A stretch of 64,000 nucleotides of DNA, from the NCBI RefSeq assembly GCF_036347135.1, contig NZ_CP108938.1, positions 8,122,001 to 8,186,000 of the forward strand, read 5' to 3'. This document shows, piece by piece, positions 58,919 to 64,000 of this stretch. The stretch is from Streptomyces sp. NBC_00775 (GTDB taxonomy: Bacteria; Actinomycetota; Actinomycetes; Streptomycetales; Streptomycetaceae). The position numbers and the translations under genes were made by a program. Numbering within the stretch: position 1 is the first letter of the stretch; every line of letters starts with the position of its first letter. The notes below the pieces were generated by a model, which ran no database searches, was not told the origin of the DNA, and saw only the letters and a program-made list of their open reading frames with translations.

Positions 58919-59407
58919 GGCGGGAGAGTGACAGTCCACCATGCCGTTTGTCGAGGTCACAAGGGCAAATGTCCGCATAGTGGGAACGTGTGTTGCAGTC
59001 CCGTGAACGCTCTACGGGAAGCCCGGCCATGTGCTCGACGAGAACGCTGCCGGGGCCGCCGGCCGAGGGCGGGGATCGAAAGGCCGGCGGCCCGTTCCGC
59101 GCAGGAGCCGTCATCCTGCGCGGGGCTGCTTTCAGTGGACTGCACCAGCGCCCGCGCCGGGAGCGCGCGCGTGACACCGGCGCGTGCGCTCGGTTCACAC
59201 GGGGCGCGTGCTGCATCATTCGCGCCGGCGTGCGTACGGGGGTTGCGTGGGGCGTGCACGCGGGACGTGCGCGAGTGAGGTGCACGGAGCGTCGGAGCGC
59301 ACGACTACGGCTCGCGCGCGGGGAGCGTGCGCTGAAAGCTCGCGCTGGGCGCGCTCGTCACAACGCGCTGGGCGCGTGCTCGCAAACACGCGCCCCTGGG
59401 GTCGGAC
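58919..59407. other. Long GC-biased leader/intergenic region with a 12-bp hairpin
   Basis: 489 bp between the MBL gene end and the binding-protein gene, both read leftward. GGGCCGCCGGCC (59053-59064) pairs perfectly with GGCCGGCGGCCC (59082-59093), loop 17. From about 59150 to 59400 the DNA is dense in GCGCG and GCGCGTGC words (with two exact CGCTGGGCGCG copies near 59342 and 59367). It is codon-less in appearance on both strands; the long Arg-rich frames have no SD. Could be a 5' UTR for the amino-acid operon or a terminator region for the MBL gene. Confidence 0.5.
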
Positions 59408-60064
59408 TCACCACCCCCGCGCGTGCCACTCCGGCAGATGCGGCCGCTCCGCGCCCAGTGTCGTGTCGTTGCCGTGGCCCGGGTAGACCCAGGTCTCGTC
59501 CGGCAGAACGCCGAAGATCTTGGTCTCGACGTCCCGGATGAGGCTGGCGAACGCCTTCGGGTCCTTGCGTGTGTTGCCCACACCGCCAGGGAAGAGGCAG
59601 TCGCCTGTGAACACATGCGGATGCCCGTGCGGGTCGTCGTAGACGAGAGCGATCGAGCCCGGCGTGTGCCCCACCAGATGGCGCGCGGTGAGCTCCACGC
59701 GCCCCACCCGGATCGTGTCGCCGTCGTCGACGAGGACGTCGGTCGGCACGGGGATGCCGTCGGCGTCGTTCCGGCCCGCGTAGGTGCGCGCGCCCGTGGC
59801 CGCCACGACCTCCGCGAGCGCCTGCCAGTGGTCGCCGTGCTGATGGGTGGTGACGACGGACGCGATGCCGTCGTCACCGATCAGCGTGAGCAGCGTCGAG
59901 GCGTCGTTCGCCGCGTCGATCAGAAGCTGCTCGTCGGTGGCCCGGCAGCGCAGCAGATAGGCGTTGTTGTCCATCGGGCCGACGGCGACCTTGGAGATCA
60001 TCAGGTTCTGCAGCTCGTGCACATCGGCAGGTCCGCCGACCTTCACCGCTCCGCTGTACGTCAT
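59408..60064 (-). CDS. Metallo-beta-lactamase-fold hydrolase (glyoxalase II-like)
   Basis: 218 residues. Zinc motif VTTHQHGDHWQALAEV (H-x-H-x-D-H, near residue 75), Asp in FTGDCLFPGGVGNTR (near 150) and a terminal His in VYPGHGNDTTLG (near 196). NNAYLLRCRATDEQLLIDAA is the typical start of the glyoxalase II/persulfide group. The substrate may be a thioester such as S-lactoyl-mycothiol, suggested by the mycothiol-dependent enzyme encoded 9 bp upstream on the same strand. Confidence 0.9.
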   Translation of the reverse strand: MTYSGAVKVGGPADVHELQNLMISKVAVGPMDNNAYLLRCRATDEQLLIDAANDASTLLTLIGDDGIASVVTTHQHGDHWQALAEVVAATGARTYAGRNDADGIPVPTDVLVDDGDTIRVGRVELTARHLVGHTPGSIALVYDDPHGHPHVFTGDCLFPGGVGNTRKDPKAFASLIRDVETKIFGVLPDETWVYPGHGNDTTLGAERPHLPEWHARGW

Positions 60065-60073
60065 GACGGCAGC

Positions 60074-60763
60074 CTATAGCGGGGGCAGGCCGGGAAGCGG
60101 ACCGCCGTCGACGCTCAGGTCGGCCCCGTCGCGGCGCCCCGCGAGCCAGCCGAGCAGCGCGGGGGAGGCTCCGGTCACGATGACCTCGGGGCCGCCCTCC
60201 GTGACGCGGCCCGTGCTCCACGCACGCGTGCCGTCGGTGACGCGGGTGGCAGGCGCCTCGGGGTGTCCGCTGAAGCGGTCGGCGAGGAAGTCGATCTCCC
60301 GGGCCACGAACTCCTCCGGAAGATCTTCGAGCTCGTACCCGATCCCCAGATCCACGTGGTGCAGTTCGACCTCGATCCACCGCCGGAACGGCACTCGGGC
60401 CGCGGAGTCGGTGACCCCGTTGCGCAGCTCCACGGTGCGGGACCAGTCCGCGGGAGCGGCCCCCGCCTCCTGGAAGCGGGCCGCGCTCTCGCGCACGTCC
60501 GTGAGCTGTACGTCCAGGGCGCGCGGTGCGTCCCGCTCGATGTCGTTGTCCCGGGCGTCGCCGGAGGCGTACATGGGACGCCCTTCGAGGACGTTCACGA
60601 GGGCGTCCGCGTTGCGGGCGAGGTGGGCGAGGACGTGGCCGCGGCTCCAGCCGGGAAGCCGTGACGGCTCGGCCACGGAAACGTTGTCCAGTTTGGCGGC
60701 TGCGCTGAGCAGCCGTTCGGTCGCGTCACGTACAGACGCCAGGTCGCGCACATGATCAATCAT
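60074..60763 (-). CDS. Mycothiol-dependent maleylpyruvate isomerase-family protein
   Basis: 229 residues from ATG 60763. DinB-like four-helix bundle: ERLLSAAAKLDNVSVAEPSR, LPGWSRGHVLAHLARNADAL (first metal His) and RWIEVELHHVDLGIGYELED (two His), together the MDMPI metal site of His-Asp/Glu-His type. C-terminal domain rich in Gly/Pro (GASPALLGWLAGRRDGADL). The family uses mycothiol, a thiol specific to actinobacteria. Probably in one transcript with the MBL hydrolase, hinting at a shared detoxification step. Divergent from uvrA. Confidence 0.9.
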   Translation of the reverse strand: MIDHVRDLASVRDATERLLSAAAKLDNVSVAEPSRLPGWSRGHVLAHLARNADALVNVLEGRPMYASGDARDNDIERDAPRALDVQLTDVRESAARFQEAGAAPADWSRTVELRNGVTDSAARVPFRRWIEVELHHVDLGIGYELEDLPEEFVAREIDFLADRFSGHPEAPATRVTDGTRAWSTGRVTEGGPEVIVTGASPALLGWLAGRRDGADLSVDGGPLPGLPPL

Positions 60764-60907
60764 GAGGCCGACCCTAGCCCCGCCACACGTTTGGGTGAAG
60801 GTGGTCGACCACCACCCTAAATCGAATACGCGTGCTATAAGCTCGAGCGTGGCGTCGGGCATGCTGGAGGGCCCGGGATTGTTGTGAACCAGGGAAACCA
60901 ACCGGCG

Positions 60908-60930
60908 CTGTCAGTGGCTCCCCCTAGTCT
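60908..60930 (+). promoter_or_regulatory. RecA-NDp (PafBC-type) promoter of uvrA
   Basis: CTGTCAGTG, 8 bases (GCTCCCCC), TAGTCT. One mismatch at the first base of the upstream element. The start codon lies 56 bases after the -10, so unlike uvrB this mRNA has a leader. Confidence 0.82.
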
Positions 60931-60986
60931 GAGGAAGACGGGGGCCTCGGCCCCTGTCACTTCTCTCAAGAAAGGTGCGGACCGGC

Positions 60987-63900
60987 GTGGCCGACCGTCT
61001 CATCGTCCGTGGAGCGCGCGAGCACAATCTCAAGAATGTCTCGCTCGACCTCCCGCGCGACTCGCTCATCGTCTTCACGGGCTTGTCGGGGTCGGGCAAG
61101 TCCTCGCTGGCCTTCGACACGATCTTCGCCGAGGGGCAGCGGCGCTACGTGGAGTCGCTCTCCTCGTACGCCCGGCAGTTCCTCGGCCAGATGGACAAGC
61201 CGGACGTGGACTTCATCGAAGGCCTCTCCCCGGCGGTCTCCATCGACCAGAAGTCGACCTCGCGCAACCCGCGCTCGACGGTCGGCACCATCACCGAGGT
61301 CTACGACTACCTGCGCCTGCTCTTCGCGCGCATCGGCAAGCCGCACTGTCCCGAGTGCGGCCGCCCCATCACGCGCCAGTCGCCGCAGGCCATCGTCGAC
61401 AAGGTCCTGGAGCTGCCGGAGGGGAGCCGCTTCCAGGTCCTGTCGCCGCTGGTGCGCGAGCGCAAGGGAGAGTTCGTCGACCTCTTCGCCGATCTCCAGA
61501 CCAAGGGGTACAGCAGGGCCCGGGTCGACGGCGAGACGATCCAGCTCACCGAGCCGCCCACGCTCAAGAAGCAGGAGAAGCACACCATCGAGGTGGTCGT
61601 CGACCGCCTCACGGTGAAGGACTCCGCCAAGCGTCGCCTCACCGACTCCGTGGAGACCGCCCTCGGCCTGTCCGGCGGCATGGTGGTGCTCGACTTCGTC
61701 GACCTCCCCGAGGACGACCCCGAGCGCGAGCGCATGTACTCGGAGCACCTGTACTGCCCGTACGACGACCTGTCCTTCGAAGAGCTGGAGCCCCGCTCCT
61801 TCTCCTTCAACTCGCCCTTCGGCGCCTGCCCCGAGTGCACCGGTATCGGTACGCGCATGGAGGTCGACCCGGAGCTGATCGTCCCGGACGAGGAGAAGTC
61901 GCTCGACGAGGGCGCCATCCACCCCTGGTCGCACGGGCACACCAAGGACTACTTCGGGCGGCTCATCGGAGCCCTCGCCGACGCGTTGGGATTCCGAACC
62001 GACATCCCCTTCGCCGGTCTTCCGCAACGTGCCAAGAAGGCCCTGCTTTACGGGCACAAGACGCAGATCGAGGTCCGCTACCGCAACCGGTACGGACGCG
62101 AGCGCGTGTACACCACGCCCTTCGAAGGGGCCGTCCCCTTCGTCAAGCGGCGGCACAGCGAGTCCGAGAGCGACGCGAGCCGCGAGCGCTTCGAGGGCTA
62201 CATGCGCGAGGTGCCCTGCCCCACCTGTGAGGGCACGCGCCTGAAGCCGCTCGTCCTCGCGGTCACGGTCATGGAGAAGTCGATCGCCGAGGTCTCCGGG
62301 ATGTCCATCAGCGACTGCGCGGACTTCCTGGGCGAGCTGAAGCTCAACGCCCGCGACAAGAAGATCGCCGAGCGCGTCCTGAAGGAGGTCAACGAACGGC
62401 TGCGCTTCCTGGTCGACGTCGGCCTCGACTACCTGTCGCTGAACCGCGCGGCCGGCACCCTCTCCGGCGGTGAGGCCCAGCGCATCCGGCTGGCCACCCA
62501 GATCGGCTCCGGACTCGTGGGCGTCCTGTACGTCCTCGACGAGCCCTCCATCGGTCTGCACCAGCGCGACAACCACCGGCTGATCGAGACCCTGGTCCGG
62601 CTGCGCGACATGGGCAACACGCTCATCGTGGTGGAGCACGACGAGGACACCATCAAGGTCGCCGACTGGATCGTCGACATCGGCCCCGGCGCGGGCGAGC
62701 ACGGCGGCAAGGTCGTGCACAGCGGCTCCCTTAAGGAGCTGCTCGTCAACGAGGAGTCGCAGACCGGCCAGTACCTGTCGGGCAAGAAGTCCATCCCGCT
62801 GCCCGACATCCGCCGCCCCCGGGACCCGTCCCGGCAGCTCACGGTGCACGGCGCCCGGGAGAACAACCTCCAGGACATCGACGTGTCCTTCCCGCTGGGC
62901 ATCCTCACGGCCGTCACGGGCGTGTCGGGCTCCGGAAAGTCGACGCTGGTCAACGACATCCTGTACACGCACCTGGCCCGAGAGCTGAACGGCGCGAGAA
63001 GCGTCCCCGGCCGGCACACGCGCGTGGACGGCGACGACCTCGTCGACAAGGTCGTGCACGTCGACCAGTCGCCCATCGGCCGAACCCCCCGGTCCAACCC
63101 GGCCACGTACACCGGAGTCTTCGACCACGTCCGCAAGCTGTTCGCGGAGACGACCGAGGCGAAGGTCCGCGGCTATCTGCCCGGGCGCTTCTCCTTCAAC
63201 GTCAAGGGCGGCCGCTGCGAGAACTGCTCCGGCGACGGCACCATCAAGATCGAGATGAACTTCCTCCCGGACGTGTACGTCCCCTGCGAGGTCTGCCACG
63301 GTGCGCGCTACAACCGGGAGACCCTGGAGGTCCACTACAAGGGCAAGTCCGTCGCCGACGTCCTGAACATGCCGATCGAGGAAGCCATGCACTTCTTCGA
63401 GGCTGTCCCGGCGATCGCCCGCCACCTCAATACGCTGAACGACGTCGGTCTCGGCTACGTCCGGCTCGGCCAGTCCGCGACCACCCTGTCCGGCGGCGAG
63501 GCCCAGCGCGTGAAGCTCGCCAGCGAACTGCAGAAGCGGTCCACCGGACGCACGGTCTACGTCCTGGACGAGCCGACCACCGGCCTCCACTTCGAGGACA
63601 TCAGCAAGCTCCTCACCGTGCTCTCCGGACTGGTCGACAAGGGCAACACGGTCATCGTCATCGAGCACAACCTGGACGTCATCAAGACCGCCGACTGGCT
63701 CGTCGACATGGGTCCCGAGGGCGGCGCGGGCGGCGGTCTCGTGATCGCCGAGGGCACGCCGGAGGAGGTCGCCGGCGTTCCGGCCAGCCACACCGGCAAG
63801 TTCCTGCGCGAGGTCCTCGACTCCGACCGGATCAGCGACGCCGCCCCGGTGAAGGCCGTGCGCAAGACCGCTGCCAAGAAGACGGTGGCGGCCAAGGCGA

Positions 63901-64000
63901 CGGCGAAGAAGACGACCACGAAGACCGTCAACAACACGGCCACCAAGAAGGCAGCCGCGGTCACGAAGAAGACGGCCACGAAGAAGGCGACCCCCGCGAA
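60987..64000 (+). CDS. uvrA: Excinuclease ABC subunit A (3' end beyond window)
   Basis: 1004 codons seen, no stop before the window edge. Damage-recognition ATPase of nucleotide excision repair. GTG start with a weak AAAGG. Two ABC domains: Walker [14 protein letters not shown] (residue 32) and [13 protein letters not shown] (about 647), signatures [13 protein letters not shown] and [13 protein letters not shown]. Zinc-binding Cys pairs: CPECG at 120, CPECTG, CPTCEG at about 412, CENCSG and CEVCHG. From about residue 955 the protein changes into a Lys/Ala/Thr repeat tail (KKTAAKK-, KKTTTK-like), which is longer than in E. coli but usual for streptomycetes. Confidence 0.97.
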   Translation, partial: MADRLIVRGAREHNLKNVSLDLPRDSLIVFTGLSGSGKSSLAFDTIFAEGQRRYVESLSSYARQFLGQMDKPDVDFIEGLSPAVSIDQKSTSRNPRSTVGTITEVYDYLRLLFARIGKPHCPECGRPITRQSPQAIVDKVLELPEGSRFQVLSPLVRERKGEFVDLFADLQTKGYSRARVDGETIQLTEPPTLKKQEKHTIEVVVDRLTVKDSAKRRLTDSVETALGLSGGMVVLDFVDLPEDDPERERMYSEHLYCPYDDLSFEELEPRSFSFNSPFGACPECTGIGTRMEVDPELIVPDEEKSLDEGAIHPWSHGHTKDYFGRLIGALADALGFRTDIPFAGLPQRAKKALLYGHKTQIEVRYRNRYGRERVYTTPFEGAVPFVKRRHSESESDASRERFEGYMREVPCPTCEGTRLKPLVLAVTVMEKSIAEVSGMSISDCADFLGELKLNARDKKIAERVLKEVNERLRFLVDVGLDYLSLNRAAGTLSGGEAQRIRLATQIGSGLVGVLYVLDEPSIGLHQRDNHRLIETLVRLRDMGNTLIVVEHDEDTIKVADWIVDIGPGAGEHGGKVVHSGSLKELLVNEESQTGQYLSGKKSIPLPDIRRPRDPSRQLTVHGARENNLQDIDVSFPLGILTAVTGVSGSGKSTLVNDILYTHLARELNGARSVPGRHTRVDGDDLVDKVVHVDQSPIGRTPRSNPATYTGVFDHVRKLFAETTEAKVRGYLPGRFSFNVKGGRCENCSGDGTIKIEMNFLPDVYVPCEVCHGARYNRETLEVHYKGKSVADVLNMPIEEAMHFFEAVPAIARHLNTLNDVGLGYVRLGQSATTLSGGEAQRVKLASELQKRSTGRTVYVLDEPTTGLHFEDISKLLTVLSGLVDKGNTVIVIEHNLDVIKTADWLVDMGPEGGAGGGLVIAEGTPEEVAGVPASHTGKFLREVLDSDRISDAAPVKAVRKTAAKKTVAAKATAKKTTTKTVNNTATKKAAAVTKKTATKKATPA

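Noticed and set aside
60821..60841. Possible SOS box before uvrA (TCGAATACGCGTGCTA)
   Set aside because: Only the left half resembles TCGAAC; the right half lacks GTTCGA.

Overview
This is chromosomal DNA of a high-GC actinomycete, almost certainly a Streptomyces. Third codon positions are overwhelmingly G or C and many starts are GTG. Characteristic families are present: an XRE/DUF397 pair with a HATPase, TerD/TerC proteins, a mycothiol-dependent enzyme, an F420-type PPOX protein and a UvrA with a Lys/Ala/Thr-rich tail. Most of the window looks like core chromosome. Accessory patches lie around 8.4-15 kb and 25-27 kb.

Layout. 0.1-5.4 kb: acyltransferase, methyltransferase, DoxX protein, S4 RNA-binding protein, family-5 uracil-DNA glycosylase and proline iminopeptidase. 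5.4-8.4 kb: a GntR/FCD regulator, a perfect palindromic operator, an NCS1 transporter and a hydantoin/Asp-Glu racemase, read as one nucleobase or hydantoin uptake module. 8.8-11.5 kb: RidA and a translationally coupled GNAT/hypothetical pair. 11.5-15 kb: a decayed junction, a nucleotidyltransferase next to a predicted modified-base-reading PD-(D/E)XK nuclease, a conserved Streptomyces protein of unknown function, and a structured intergenic region with a perfect tRNA T-arm mimic. 15-25.2 kb: FUSC membrane protein, EEP nuclease, amidohydrolase, DUF899 protein, ABC exporter and the HATPase/XRE/DUF397 cluster with twin inverted repeats. 25.2-28.4 kb: a dual-specificity-type phosphatase joined by an apparent deletion to the 5' part of a PEP-synthase-like gene, then a MocR regulator diverging from an AhpD-like protein. 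29-36.3 kb: stand-alone gltD, DUF1772 and DUF2293 proteins, uridine-kinase-like, PPOX and CBS proteins, CorA and a methyltransferase behind a TetR-type operator. 36.4-42.5 kb: psuG-psuK, VOC, cupin, MFS, ogt and a glycerophosphodiesterase. 42.7-50.3 kb: MHYT protein, uvrB, two TerD-domain proteins, and terC under a yybP-ykoY manganese riboswitch. 50.4-60.8 kb: cation/proton antiporter, MFS, S66 peptidase, aroQ, ankyrin protein, a polar amino-acid ABC operon, an MBL hydrolase and a mycothiol-dependent enzyme. 61-64 kb: uvrA, cut by the window end.

The most connecting signal is a promoter, TTGTCRGTG-N8-TANNNT, the actinobacterial RecA-NDp motif bound by PafBC in mycobacteria. It stands in front of uvrB, uvrA and ogt, and also in front of a TerD gene, an ankyrin-repeat gene (one -10 mismatch) and the GNAT/hypothetical operon (one -10 mismatch). 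This implies a LexA-independent DNA-damage regulon in this window that takes in uncharacterised genes. The second strong regulatory signal is the terC riboswitch, whose P1 strand is the exact complement of the terC Shine-Dalgarno, giving a readable ON/OFF switch. The best candidate for an undescribed system is the nucleotidyltransferase/reader-nuclease pair at 11.8-13.7 kb.
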